This document shows, in pieces, positions 50,873 through 59,570 of a stretch of 64,000 nt of DNA. Source of the DNA: Candidatus Aphodenecus pullistercoris (GTDB taxonomy: Bacteria; Spirochaetota; Spirochaetia; Sphaerochaetales; Sphaerochaetaceae). The position numbers and the translations under genes are program-made. Numbering within the stretch: the stretch's first letter is position 1; each line of letters opens with the position of its first letter. The DNA is taken from contig JADIMU010000030.1 in assembly GCA_017694495.1 (NCBI GenBank), positions 1 through 64,000 on the forward strand, written 5' to 3'. The notes below the pieces were generated by a model that did no database searches, was not told the DNA's origin, and worked only from the letters and a program-made list of their open reading frames with translations.

Positions 50873-52196
50873 TCTCCTTCCAGACTTTGGCGACGATCAG
50901 GAGGGAGAGGATCGCGGCGAGGATGTTGCTTCCCGCGAAGTTGAACCAGATGCCGTCCAGACCGAAGCCCTGGAGGAGGAAGAGCAGTGCGAGGGGGAAG
51001 ATGCAGGCCGTCGAGATGCTTATCGCCGCCGCGTAGTGCGGCTTCTCTATGGCAAGCATGAAGCTCTGCGTCGTGAAGCTGATCCAGCGCGTCAGGTAGG
51101 CGTATGAGAAGACGGTGAGGGCCGGTATCGCCATGGCGAGCAGGGCCGTCTGCGACTCGTCGACGAAGATCCTCACGACAAGTTCGGGGATGCCGTGGAT
51201 GACGAGGAAGGAGATGGCGCACACGCTCACCGCCGCAGCGATCGCGCACTTCTCGATCGCCCTCACACGCGACTTCTTGCCTGCTCCCCAGTTGTAGCCG
51301 ATGGCAGGCTGGAGGGAGTCGACCATGCCGTACATGACAGGCTGGACGAGGCCGTCCGCGTACATCAGGGTGCCGTAGACGGAGACTGCGTCCTGGCCTC
51401 CCATGCGCACGAGCATCATGTTCATGACGATCGATGTCATGCGTCCCGCGATGTTGTTCAGGAAGTTCGGTGTGCCGTTGGCGAGTATCCTGCGGACCAT
51501 GGCCAGCGTGATGCGCGGCCTGACGAAGCGCAGGTTCCTGCGTCCCAGGATGAAGGGCATGATGGCGATGGCGAGCGAGATCGCCATCGACAGGCATGTT
51601 CCGAGGGCCGCGGCCCAGACGCCGCCACCAAGCACGATGATGAAGAGGAACTCCAGCGTGGCCGAGCAGCAGCTCATGAAGATGTTGAGCCACATGCTGC
51701 TCTGGGTCTTTCCACAGATCCTCATGTAGTTGTCAGTCGCGAAGACCAGCGTCGTCACCGGCGAGAAGGCGGCGTAGACGCGCAGATACTGCGTCGCCAG
51801 ACGGTGGAAGTCCCCTTCGGCGCCCATCAGCGTCATGAGGGCGGGGGCCAGGAGGAACATGAGGGCTCCCAGGACGGTGGAGGCGGCGATGATCATCAGG
51901 ACGGAGGATGAGAAGATCTGGTCCGCATCGTCCCTCCTTCCCTGGCCCAGGCTGATCGAGATTGGGACTGAGGAGCCGACTCCGATCAGGTCTGCGACGG
52001 CGAAGTTTATGATCACGAAGGGCATGGCCAGGTTGATGGCCGCGAAGGCCGTGCTGCCCAGTCCCTGGCCGACGAACATACCGTCGAGGGTCTGGTAGAG
52101 GGAGCTGGCCAGCATGCTGACGGCCCCTGGAATGGCCGCAAGGAGGAAGATCTTGCCAGGGCTGGTGTGGGCGAAGAGCTTGTCGGATGAAGTCAT
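50850..52196 (-). CDS. MATE-family efflux transporter
   Basis: The 448-aa protein has about 12 membrane helices in two MatE repeats. ILLAAIPGAVSMLASSLYQTLDGMFVGQGLGSTAFAAINLAMPF (about 15-58) is the first conserved module and the second starts near ARNILANGTPNFLNNIAG (RRILANGTPNFLNN). MATE pumps export cationic drugs or metabolites using Na+ or H+. Its ATG overlaps the stop of the cytidylate-kinase-like gene (4-nt overlap) and has GGAGGTGG in front. Confidence 0.9.
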   Translation of the reverse strand: MTSSDKLFAHTSPGKIFLLAAIPGAVSMLASSLYQTLDGMFVGQGLGSTAFAAINLAMPFVIINFAVADLIGVGSSVPISISLGQGRRDDADQIFSSSVLMIIAASTVLGALMFLLAPALMTLMGAEGDFHRLATQYLRVYAAFSPVTTLVFATDNYMRICGKTQSSMWLNIFMSCCSATLEFLFIIVLGGGVWAAALGTCLSMAISLAIAIMPFILGRRNLRFVRPRITLAMVRRILANGTPNFLNNIAGRMTSIVMNMMLVRMGGQDAVSVYGTLMYADGLVQPVMYGMVDSLQPAIGYNWGAGKKSRVRAIEKCAIAAAVSVCAISFLVIHGIPELVVRIFVDESQTALLAMAIPALTVFSYAYLTRWISFTTQSFMLAIEKPHYAAAISISTACIFPLALLFLLQGFGLDGIWFNFAGSNILAAILSLLIVAKVWKEIRGKGLS

Positions 52197-52795
52197 GCCC
52201 CACCTCCCCAGGCCTTGGCGTAGGCCGCGAGGGCCGGAACCAGGGCTCCTATCCTCTTGGCGCTCGTGTTGACGCACAGGTCGTAGCATGCCTTGTCTCC
52301 CCACTTCCTGTCGCTGAAGAGGGCGTGGAAGTCCTCGCGCCCCTTGTCGATGGCCTTCATGCGCTTCTCGATCTCCTTTGCACTGATGGCCTCGTCCTCT
52401 TTGCGGCGGGACAGACAGCGCTCGACCTTGGACTGCTTGTCGGCGTAGACGAAAATCCTCAGCGGCCTGAGGTGGGAAAGGATGGCGTCCGCCGCTCTGC
52501 CTACGATGACGCAGTCACCCTCGCATGCCGCCTCCTCGAGGACGCGGCTCAGGGTGCCTGCGACGAGCGCGCCATGCATGGTTCCTGACGACAGCCGGCT
52601 GGCTATGGTCGTACTGTAGAAGCTTGTCGTCCCACGCTCGGCCACATGGTGGACGAAGCTCTCGTCCAGACCCCTCTCCTGTGCCGTCTTCTGGATGAGC
52701 TCGTTGTCGAAATAGGAGTAGCCGAGCTCGTCGGCAAGGCGGCGGGCGAGCTCACGGCCCCCGCTTCCAAACTCTCTGCTCACTGTGATCACCAT
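52193..52795 (-). CDS. Cytidylate-kinase-like family protein
   Basis: The 200-aa protein opens MVITVSREFGSGGRELARRLADELGYSYFD, the P-loop and early strand typical of the cytidylate-kinase-like family (shared with many MATE or regulatory fusions in anaerobes). CVIVGRAADAILSHLRPLRIFVYAD and the RRKEDEAISAKEIEKRMKAIDKGR region follow. Substrate is unknown. It is preceded by an unusual promoter with a 19-bp spacer and lies in an operon with a MATE pump. Confidence 0.82.
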   Translation of the reverse strand: MVITVSREFGSGGRELARRLADELGYSYFDNELIQKTAQERGLDESFVHHVAERGTTSFYSTTIASRLSSGTMHGALVAGTLSRVLEEAACEGDCVIVGRAADAILSHLRPLRIFVYADKQSKVERCLSRRKEDEAISAKEIEKRMKAIDKGREDFHALFSDRKWGDKACYDLCVNTSAKRIGALVPALAAYAKAWGGGA

Positions 52796-52805
52796 GATAG
52801 GCGGC

Positions 52806-52836
52806 AGGATAATCCATGGAGCGGCTCCATGGTCAA
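52806..52836 (-). promoter_or_regulatory. MerR-type promoter-operator of the MATE operon
   Basis: On the minus strand TTGACC (52836-52831) and TATCCT (52811-52806) are 19 bp apart. A perfect 9-1-9 palindrome CCATGGAGCCGCTCCATGG (52814-52832) fills the spacer. A dyad in an over-long 19-bp spacer is the hallmark of MerR-family activated promoters. No merR gene is present nearby. Confidence 0.6.
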
Positions 52837-52894
52837 TGAGCTTGCAAAAAACTTGTCGAGGTATCATATTCCTTCAAGAAAGGAGGATGCGCAA

Positions 52895-53446
52895 ATGGTA
52901 TCCAGAATGCAGGCGCTTGACCTGTTCAGGAAGTACAACAAGACGGAGAGCCTCTACCACCACGCCCTCTGTGTCGAGGCCGTGATGAGGGCCTTCGCCA
53001 GAGAATATGGAGAGGACGAGGACTACTGGGGCATCGTAGGACTGCTCCATGACATCGACTGGGAGATGTTCCCTCAGGAGCATTGCCACAAGGCGCCTGA
53101 GCTCCTTGCCGAGATCGACATGCCACAGGACATGGTCCACGCCATCTGCTCCCATGGCTGGGGCCTTGTGACCGATGTGGCGCCAGAGCGGCAGATGGAG
53201 AAGGTCCTCTACGCTGTGGACGAGCTGACGGGCCTGGTCTATGCGACGGCCCTCATGAGGCCGGAGCGCATGGTCGGCATGAGCGTGAAGTCCGTCAAGA
53301 AGAAGTGGGCCAGCAAGTCCTTCGCCGCCGGCGTCAACCGCGAGGTGATAGAGAAGGGCGCAGAGCTTGCCGGAATCCCGAAGGAGCATCTGATCGAGGT
53401 GACGATCGCCGCATTGGGCTCCATAGCTCCGGAGATCGGCCTGTGA
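52895..53446 (+). CDS. HD-domain hydrolase
   Basis: The 183-aa protein has an HD metal-dependent phosphohydrolase fold: YHHALCVEAVMRAFA (first histidine), IVGLLHDIDWEMFP (the HD pair, about residues 48-61) and AICSHGWGLVTD with a later histidine. Members act on nucleotides or phosphoesters; substrate unknown. AGGAGG lies 8 nt before the ATG. A possible promoter TTGCAA-17-CATATT precedes it. Confidence 0.88.
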   Translation: MVSRMQALDLFRKYNKTESLYHHALCVEAVMRAFAREYGEDEDYWGIVGLLHDIDWEMFPQEHCHKAPELLAEIDMPQDMVHAICSHGWGLVTDVAPERQMEKVLYAVDELTGLVYATALMRPERMVGMSVKSVKKKWASKSFAAGVNREVIEKGAELAGIPKEHLIEVTIAALGSIAPEIGL

Positions 53447-53622
53447 GGGACGACGACGCCTGGCGTGTCGGCGACCCCACTGTCGAGTGGACTGGGCGCG
53501 CCGATGGCATAGAGGACGCCCAGTTCTCCTTCTCCGACATGGAGGCTGTCCTGAAGGCTCAGGAGGAGGAGAGGCTGCGGGCCGCAAGGGCCGCCGATGC
53601 GAAGGCGAAGGAGAGGTTGTAG
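53443..53622 (+). CDS. Short hypothetical protein coupled to the HD gene
   Basis: This 59-aa frame starts with GTG in a GTGA overlap with the HD gene stop, the same coupling form used elsewhere in the window. It is acidic at the front and helical and alanine-rich at the end (DMEAVLKAQEEERLRAARAADAKAKERL). Its last 64 nt overlap the end of the convergent flavoprotein gene, which weakens the call. No family recognised. Confidence 0.4.
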   Translation: MRDDDAWRVGDPTVEWTGRADGIEDAQFSFSDMEAVLKAQEEERLRAARAADAKAKERL

Positions 53623-54716
53623 CCGCCGCAGCATCCGTCGACGTCCAGCGCCTCCCCGATGATGTACAGGCCGGGGCAGATGCGCGAGGCCATCGTTTTG
53701 CGGTCGACCTCAGCCGTGTCCACGCCACCGCATGTGACCGTCGCACGGGCCATCTCGCCCTTCGTCGAGCATGGTGAGCTGTAGGCCGTGATGGCCTTGA
53801 CGACAGCCTTCCTCTCCTCCTTCGTGAGGGTGGAGACCTTCCTGTCGGCAAGGTCATCAAGCAGGGCCGTGACCAGACTCGAGGCCAGCCCAGTGCGCTG
53901 TGCGATGGCCTTGGCCAGCTTCTTCGCGCCATCGAAGCCGAGGATGTCCCTGTCCGAAAGCTGTGCGAAGGCGATCTCCACGCTCTGCGTCCTGTCGGCA
54001 TGGCGCGAGATGTCCATCGCGGCCGGTCCCGAGACGCCTCTGGCAGTTATGACCAGCGGCCCCATGGTCTCATGGGTGCCGATCCTCACTCTGGTCTCCT
54101 TGACGTCGACACCTTCGCACTGGCCCAGGGGCCTGTCCAGGACCAGCTGGCACAGGGCGGGGCGCGGTGGGACTATGCTGTGGCCAAGCGCATGGGCGAA
54201 GGCGAGGCCGTCGCCTGTGCTCCCCGTGCCTGGGTAGGAGAGGCCTCCCGTCGCAATGACGAGCCTAGTGCATGAGATTGTGCCCTTTGCCGTCTCGAGG
54301 ATGAAGCCATCATCCCGCCTCAGCACGCTTGTGACGGGACAGTCCACCACGAGATTCCTGACGCATTTCATGAGTGCGGCGACCACATCGTGGGCATCGC
54401 CCCTTGCCGGAAAGACCTTGCCGTCAGGGCGCACGACAGTATCCAGGGCCAGGCTTGAGAAGAAGCTCCTTATCTTCTCAGGAGGAAGGTTGTGGAGGGC
54501 AGGGGAGACGAAGTTCTCCTTGCCGTTGTAGCAATGTGCCATCTGGCGGGCATCCTGGTCATGGGTCAGGTTGCACAGTCCTCCGCCTGTGACGAGGATC
54601 TTGCGCCCTGGAGAAGGCATCTTCTCCAAAAGGAGGATGTTGGGACGCAGGGCGCACAGAAAGAGGCCGGCGGCGCCGGCCCCTATGCATATCGTCTCAG
54701 TCCTTTGCGGGAGCAT
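53559..54716 (-). CDS. HI0933/BaiN-family FAD-dependent oxidoreductase
   Basis: The 385-aa flavoprotein begins ETICIGAGAAGLFLCALRPNILLLEK, a dinucleotide fold, then GRKILVTGGGLCNLTHD, the conserved GKKxxxxGNGRCNxTN-like motif. LVIATGGLSYPGTGSTGDGLAFAHALGH and LYIIGEALDVDGCCGGYNLSFAFASA complete the family pattern. The FAD site is intact. Reported roles include bile acid and flavin-linked reductions; this one is not assigned. It overlaps aspS by 20 nt. Confidence 0.9.
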   Translation of the reverse strand: MLPQRTETICIGAGAAGLFLCALRPNILLLEKMPSPGRKILVTGGGLCNLTHDQDARQMAHCYNGKENFVSPALHNLPPEKIRSFFSSLALDTVVRPDGKVFPARGDAHDVVAALMKCVRNLVVDCPVTSVLRRDDGFILETAKGTISCTRLVIATGGLSYPGTGSTGDGLAFAHALGHSIVPPRPALCQLVLDRPLGQCEGVDVKETRVRIGTHETMGPLVITARGVSGPAAMDISRHADRTQSVEIAFAQLSDRDILGFDGAKKLAKAIAQRTGLASSLVTALLDDLADRKVSTLTKEERKAVVKAITAYSSPCSTKGEMARATVTCGGVDTAEVDRKTMASRICPGLYIIGEALDVDGCCGGYNLSFAFASAALAARSLSSS

Positions 54717-56484
54717 CGACTGAAAGGTGCAGCTCCTTGAGCTGGATCGGCTCGACTTCCGCCGGGCAGTCGTCCATCGGACTCATGGCCGCAGTGTTCT
54801 TCGGGAAGGCTATGACCTCGCGTATGGTGTTGACCTTGCTGACGATCATGCACAGCCTGTCGATGCCAGGAGCGATTCCTCCGTGTGGAGGGGGCGAGAA
54901 GCGGAAGGCGTCAAGCAGGAAGCCGAAGCGCTCCTGGGCCTTCTCGTCCGAGAAGTTGCATATGCGGAAGATTCTCTTCTGCAGCTCGATGTCGTGGATC
55001 CTTATCGAGCCGGAGGCCAGCTCGTAGCCGTTCAGGACGAGGTCGTAGAGGTCGCCCTTGACGGCACCCGGGTCCTCCTCCAGGTGGTCGATGTACTCGG
55101 CCTGGGGCATGGAGAACATGTGGTGGGCCGCTTCCCAGTGGCCTTCGTCCTCGTTGTACTCGAACAGCGGGAAGTCGATGATCCAGCAGAAGGCGAAGCC
55201 GTCCTCGATCAGCTCAAGGTCGCTTCCCAGCTTGCTGCGCACCGCTCCGAGGCTGTTGCAGCACTTCTTCCAGTCCTCGTGGGCCACAATCAGGATGATG
55301 TCGCCGTCCTTGGCGCCCGTCTCCTTGAGGATCTCGGCCTCCTTGCCTGCGAAGAACTTCGTGACGCCGCCAGTGAGGCCGCCGTCCTGGGCCTTCATCC
55401 AGGCCAGGCCGTGGGCGCCGTAGACCTTGGCCGCATCCTCGAGCTCGGTGATGTACTTCCTCGTGTACTCCCTCTTGTCGCTCTTCGGGGCGACGATGTA
55501 CTTGACGGCTCCTCCCTTGGCCAGGGCCTCGGTGAAGGCGTTGAAGGCACAGCCTTCGGCGAAGGGGAAGTCGTGCATCTCGAGGCCGAAGCGGAGGTCC
55601 GGCTTGTCGTTGCCGTAGGTGTTCATCGAGTCGTGGTAGCTCAGGCGCCTGAAGTGCTTGGGCAGGTCGACGTCGAGGACCTTCTTGAAGACGTCGTTGA
55701 AGAGGTCCTCGACCAGGGCCAGGACGTCGTCACGCTGGACATAGCTCATCTCGATGTCGAGCTGTGTGAACTCCAGCTGCCTGTCGCCTCTGGGGTCCTC
55801 GTCGCGGTAGCAGCGGGCAATCTGGAAGTACTTGTCCATGCCTGAGACCATGAGCAGCTGCTTGTACAGCTGGGGTGACTGGGGCAGGGCGAAGAACTTG
55901 CCCGGGTAGATCCTCGAGGGGACGAGGAAGTCGCGGGCGCCCTCAGGCGTGCTGCGGATCAGCGTCGGCGTCTCGATCTCGAGGAAGTCCGTCTTGTAGA
56001 AGTACTCCCTGATGGCCTTGACGATCTTGTGGCGCATGACGATGCGCTCGCTCATGCCCTTGCCGCGCAGGTCGAGGTAGCGGTACTTCAGCCTGAGGTC
56101 CTCCTTGGCCTTGTTCTCGTCCTCGATCATGAAGGGCAGGACGGCGCACTGGCTGAGGATCTCGATGTGCTCTGCCTTGACCTCGACCTCGCCTGTGGCC
56201 ATGTCGGGGTTGACCATCTCACCCGGGCGGCGGCGCACCGTTCCCCTGACCGCTATGCAGTATTCCAGCTTGATCTGGCTGGCCGTCTCCTGCAGTTCCT
56301 TGGAGGCGTCGTCGTCGACCACCACCTGTGTGATTCCGTAGCGGTCGCGAAGGTTGATGAAGTGGAGGGCACCGTGGTTCCTGTCGCGGTGTACCCAGCC
56401 GTTCAGGACGACAGTCTTTCCCTCGTCCTGGGCCCTGAGCGCGCCACAGGTCGTCGTCCTCTGGAGGAATGCTTGTTCAGACAT
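54697..56484 (-). CDS. aspS: Aspartate--tRNA ligase
   Basis: The 595-aa class IIb synthetase has an N-terminal OB fold (LRAQDEGKTVVLNGWVHRDRNHGALHFINLRDRYGITQVV), motif 1 around IREYFYKTDFLEIETPTLIRSTPEGARDFLVP, motif 2 with KYFQIARCYRDEDPRGDRQLEFTQLDIE, the bacterial GAD insertion domain (about 295-420) and motif 3 HGGIAPGIDRLCMIVSK. Length and GAD insertion mark the bacterial type. GAGGAG precedes the ATG. Confidence 0.97.
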   Translation of the reverse strand: MSEQAFLQRTTTCGALRAQDEGKTVVLNGWVHRDRNHGALHFINLRDRYGITQVVVDDDASKELQETASQIKLEYCIAVRGTVRRRPGEMVNPDMATGEVEVKAEHIEILSQCAVLPFMIEDENKAKEDLRLKYRYLDLRGKGMSERIVMRHKIVKAIREYFYKTDFLEIETPTLIRSTPEGARDFLVPSRIYPGKFFALPQSPQLYKQLLMVSGMDKYFQIARCYRDEDPRGDRQLEFTQLDIEMSYVQRDDVLALVEDLFNDVFKKVLDVDLPKHFRRLSYHDSMNTYGNDKPDLRFGLEMHDFPFAEGCAFNAFTEALAKGGAVKYIVAPKSDKREYTRKYITELEDAAKVYGAHGLAWMKAQDGGLTGGVTKFFAGKEAEILKETGAKDGDIILIVAHEDWKKCCNSLGAVRSKLGSDLELIEDGFAFCWIIDFPLFEYNEDEGHWEAAHHMFSMPQAEYIDHLEEDPGAVKGDLYDLVLNGYELASGSIRIHDIELQKRIFRICNFSDEKAQERFGFLLDAFRFSPPPHGGIAPGIDRLCMIVSKVNTIREVIAFPKNTAAMSPMDDCPAEVEPIQLKELHLSVDAPAKD

Positions 56485-56553
56485 CTTCTTCTCCTCGTCT
56501 TGGTGTTGGCGAAACTATATCACCACAAGGCTTCAGGCGCAATTGAGCACAGC

Positions 56554-57078
56554 TCAACCGCGTCCGCCGTACTCTGCCCTGAGCACCTCGCACATGTCCT
56601 CGGGGCTCTCATTGCATCCCCCGGCCAGCCACATCTTGATGATGGCCGTGATGCCGCTGCGGAAGAACTCCATATGGTACTCCACGAAGCGGTCGTCGAA
56701 TTCCGCCTTCGCCCTGTCCACGTCATACTTCTTGATGCGGTAATGCTCATCGAAGCCCAGACGGAAGTAGGTCGCATAGAATTTCTGGTTGTCCTTGATG
56801 TGGCGAAAGAGCTTGAGGTAGTCGTTGCCGTTGTAGCCCTTCTCGATCTCCGAGAGGTACATCACGTCGAGATTGTCCTCCAGCTTCCTCCTGATCGAAT
56901 CGGCCAGGTCCCAGATCCCCTCGTAGACCGCATAGAAGGTCGTGCGGTTCAGCCCCGCCTCCTTGCATAACCGCGAGACCGTGATGTCCTCGAGTTCCTC
57001 CTTTTCCAGCAGAGCCATGAAGGCATTCTCCATGCGTTCCACCGAGCTCCGGCGCCGGCTGTTGTTCTGTGTGTTCAC
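56554..57078 (-). CDS. TetR-family transcriptional regulator
   Basis: The 174-aa protein has an N-terminal TetR helix-turn-helix: VERMENAFMALLEKEELEDITVSRLCKEAGLNRTTFYAVYEGIWDLADSIRR (about 13-64). The C-terminal part resembles TetR_C_7-type helical domains. It starts with GTG after AAGGAAAAA. It diverges from a small membrane-protein operon, with overlapping promoters and inverted repeats between, so it likely controls that operon and itself. Confidence 0.88.
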   Translation of the reverse strand: MNTQNNSRRRSSVERMENAFMALLEKEELEDITVSRLCKEAGLNRTTFYAVYEGIWDLADSIRRKLEDNLDVMYLSEIEKGYNGNDYLKLFRHIKDNQKFYATYFRLGFDEHYRIKKYDVDRAKAEFDDRFVEYHMEFFRSGITAIIKMWLAGGCNESPEDMCEVLRAEYGGRG

Positions 57079-57094
57079 TCTTTTTCCTTTATCT

Positions 57095-57172
57095 CGACAG
57101 TTGTTGGACTATTGTCGTTGTCCTTCGTGTCCATCGGGAATTATAGTCGGGCCAGATTATAAAAACAACTGT
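57095..57172. promoter_or_regulatory. Overlapping divergent promoters with TetR-type inverted sites
   Basis: Plus strand: TTGTCC (57118-57123), 18 bp, TATAGT (57142-57147). Minus strand: TTGTTT (57168-57163), 17 bp, perfect TATAAT (57145-57140). The copies ACAGTTGTT (57097-57105) and AACAACTGT (57164-57172) are inverted and flank both promoters, and CGACA...TGTCG spans 57095-57117. These are candidate sites for the adjacent TetR protein. Confidence 0.55.
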
Positions 57173-57191
57173 TGGTTTAACCGGAGGAAAA

Positions 57192-57566
57192 ATGAAGAAA
57201 AGCAGTCTTGTTGCATTGGTGCTTGGCAGCCTCAGCGGTGTGCTCTTCGCCCTTGGCATGTGCATGGCCCTGATTCCCCAGTGGGGGACCTTCACACAGG
57301 GCATCGTCGTCGGTGCCGTCGGCATCATCCTGGCTCTTGCCACTCTGGCCATCTGGCGGAAGATGACGGGCATGGGACCTGTCCACGTCTCGGGAAGGAC
57401 GGCGGGCCTGGCCATGCTCGGCGTCGCAGGCGCCCTGCTCCTGGGTGTCGGAATGTGTCTGACGATGGTCTGGAACATGATGGTGCAAGGTATTGTCGTA
57501 GGCCTTGTCGGCATCGTCCTCCTGATCATCCTCATTCCCCTTGCCAAGGGCGTGGAGGAGGGCTGA
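57192..57566 (+). CDS. Small four-helix membrane protein with internal duplication
   Basis: The 124-aa protein has four predicted membrane helices in two similar halves: LGMCMALIPQWGTFTQGIVVGAVGIILAL (about 21-49) and VGMCLTMVWNMMVQGIVVGLVGIVLLI (about 84-110). The shared form is GMC...QGIVVGxVGI. GGAGG precedes the ATG. No function is known. Its neighbour TetR gene suggests inducible expression, and a barrel-like secreted protein gene follows after 1 nt. Confidence 0.78.
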   Translation: MKKSSLVALVLGSLSGVLFALGMCMALIPQWGTFTQGIVVGAVGIILALATLAIWRKMTGMGPVHVSGRTAGLAMLGVAGALLLGVGMCLTMVWNMMVQGIVVGLVGIVLLIILIPLAKGVEEG

Positions 57567-57567
57567 G

Positions 57568-58080
57568 ATGAAGAAGTCCATCCTGATCTGCCTCATCCTG
57601 TCGGTCGCCTTGTGCGGCGCCTACGCCTCGTTCGACGGCTACAGCAGCCTGGGTGTGGGTTACAGCTGGTCTGACGGCCTCAGTCTGGGCGGCTTCTCGT
57701 CCCAGAACTTCGGCTACGTCGACTCGTCTCCGATCGGCTACCTGGTATCGGTCAACGCGGACTTCAACATCGCCCAGGAGGCGATGACGATACGCATGCT
57801 CGTCGGTCCCTCCTGGCGTTACATGCTTACGAATGTCCCCATGTCGATCGACGTCGCCCTGGGCGCCGCCTTGGCGGGCAGCTTCATCAGCTCTCCGGCC
57901 TTCACGCTGGGCCTGGGCGGCTACATCGGAGCCACATACTACCTGAATCCGTCGCTCGCCCTGCTCATAGGCTGCGAGCTGGGAGGCGATCTCATGTCCG
58001 TCGACCTCAGGACTGGTGAGGTCGGCTGGGCGGGCACCTTCTTCGCGACTCCCTCGCTCGCACTGGGAATAAGGTACTAG
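57568..58080 (+). CDS. Small secreted beta-barrel-like protein
   Basis: The 170-aa protein has a signal peptide MKKSILICLILSVALCGAYA and a glycine- and aromatic-rich mature part with alternating strands, ending ATPSLALGIRY, a terminal aromatic residue as in outer-membrane barrels. An 8-strand OmpA/OmpW-like size is suggested. I start at ATG 57568, one nt after the previous stop. Its TAG stop shares CTAG with the convergent ATPase stop. Family unknown. Confidence 0.68.
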   Translation: MKKSILICLILSVALCGAYASFDGYSSLGVGYSWSDGLSLGGFSSQNFGYVDSSPIGYLVSVNADFNIAQEAMTIRMLVGPSWRYMLTNVPMSIDVALGAALAGSFISSPAFTLGLGGYIGATYYLNPSLALLIGCELGGDLMSVDLRTGEVGWAGTFFATPSLALGIRY

Positions 58081-59255
58081 TCCAGCATCAGCGGCTCCAC
58101 GTGGGCGTTCTCGATGAGCTTCTTCTCGTAGCTGTCGCCCTTGCGCACACCAGGAATCGAGGACAGGCGCACAAGCTGGCTGCCCCCGAGCCCGTCCATC
58201 GTGGTGAAGAAGATCTGGTCCCTGCGGAAGGCCTTGTCCATAAGGGATGAGATTCCCGCCGTGATGACGAGCTGTCCGCAGGAGGGGTTGTGTGCGCCGC
58301 TTGAGAAGAGCGAGAGGATGTAGTTCGAAAGGAAGGTGTTCATCATCGAGGTGAAGTCGTTCACGAAGAGGACAGCACCCTGGTCCAGAGCCTTGACGAC
58401 GAGGGCCAGACGGCACAGAAGCTCGACCGTCCCGTCGGAGTAGAGTTGTCTGTCCTGGAAGAGGCGGCTGTGCATGATTTTGACGGGATTGCCATCCTTG
58501 TCGCGGACCTTGCGCTCCGTCTCGATGTCGACATAGCTTCCGTCCTGGATCAGGTGCGCGTCCTCGATGCCGCATGGCAGCTTGCGCACGATCCTGAGGG
58601 CGGAGGCCAGGTAGTCCTCCTTTTCAGTGTAGATGAGGAGGTCCTCCCGCCTCGGCTCCAGCGAGACCGTCAGCCTGCTGAACCAGGCCAGCACGTCTCC
58701 CACTTCCCGGTTGATGTCCAGGTTGAGGGAGGCTGCCATGCTGATGAAGAGCGTCGAGGGAGAGGGTGCGATCAGGCGGGCTTCGTTCTTCGACAGTCCA
58801 GCGACCTTCAGCGAGTACTCGTCCCGGCTGAAGAGGGTGGTGAGCCTCTCGCTGCGGCGCATGAGCCATTCCTTGACGATCTCCTTCCTTCTGATTACGA
58901 AACCATAGCGATAGTATCTGCCGTTCTCGATGAACTCCACTTCATAATGGCTGTCCAGGTCCTGTGAGCCCTCGATGAAGGCGTTGGTCTCGCACTGGCG
59001 CACGATGCGTACATGCGAGGCCGAGATCAGTACGACACGCTTCATGTAGTCCAATGCGCACAGGACGTTCGTCTTGCCGCTGGCCATCGCGCCGAAGATC
59101 GCGGCCGTCTTGAGCACTCCTGCACTCTGTGGCAGCAGCTCCTTCGACACTGGCGCTATGTTCTCTCCCATCATGTCGTCGCCCGAGGCGACCAGATTCA
59201 GGCACTGCTCCTGGATGAAGGAGCGTACGTTCTTGAATGTGAATTTTACGAGCAT
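58077..59255 (-). CDS. AAA-family ATPase (COG1106/AAA_15-like)
   Basis: The 392-aa protein starts MLVKFTFKNVRSFIQEQCLNLVAS, the opening of ABC/SMC-type AAA_15 ATPases, and has the Walker A FGAMASGKTNVLCAL (about 54-68). SDGTVELLCRLALVVKAL (about 288-305) matches the signature helix, and GAVLFVNDFTSMMNT looks like Walker B with an asparagine-aspartate pair in place of the usual DEI/DEP form. LVITAGISSLMD then corresponds to the switch strand. RloA/Abi-type defence ATPases have this fold, but no partner gene is adjacent. GGAGGTGAT precedes the ATG at 59255. Confidence 0.78.
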   Translation of the reverse strand: MLVKFTFKNVRSFIQEQCLNLVASGDDMMGENIAPVSKELLPQSAGVLKTAAIFGAMASGKTNVLCALDYMKRVVLISASHVRIVRQCETNAFIEGSQDLDSHYEVEFIENGRYYRYGFVIRRKEIVKEWLMRRSERLTTLFSRDEYSLKVAGLSKNEARLIAPSPSTLFISMAASLNLDINREVGDVLAWFSRLTVSLEPRREDLLIYTEKEDYLASALRIVRKLPCGIEDAHLIQDGSYVDIETERKVRDKDGNPVKIMHSRLFQDRQLYSDGTVELLCRLALVVKALDQGAVLFVNDFTSMMNTFLSNYILSLFSSGAHNPSCGQLVITAGISSLMDKAFRRDQIFFTTMDGLGGSQLVRLSSIPGVRKGDSYEKKLIENAHVEPLMLD

Positions 59256-59274
59256 GGCATCACCTCCAAGGAAA

Positions 59275-59303
59275 ACTTTAAACCTTAGATGCAGAATTTG
59301 CAA
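59275..59303 (-). promoter_or_regulatory. Promoter of the AAA ATPase gene
   Basis: On the minus strand TTGCAA (59303-59298), 17-bp spacer, TAAAGT (59280-59275). Confidence 0.5.
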
Positions 59304-59570
59304 GAAAAATGCAAAATGCTCTGTTAAGAAGTTGAGATGAGGGCAAAATAAAAGGCATTGGTTTCCAGTCGATTTATGGTAAAGGTGTGTTGAGGGAAAT
59401 TGTTATGCTGACCAGAAACCTAATGCCAGTGTCTAGCGTGATGATAATCGGAAAAATGCATATTTGAAAAGCCCTTTTTTCTGACAAATGTCAATATAAT
59501 GCGATTTTCCTGCACGATTTTGACCTTTTGTCCCAAAGAAGAGGGGAATCCGAGTGGCAGCTGTGTCAAG

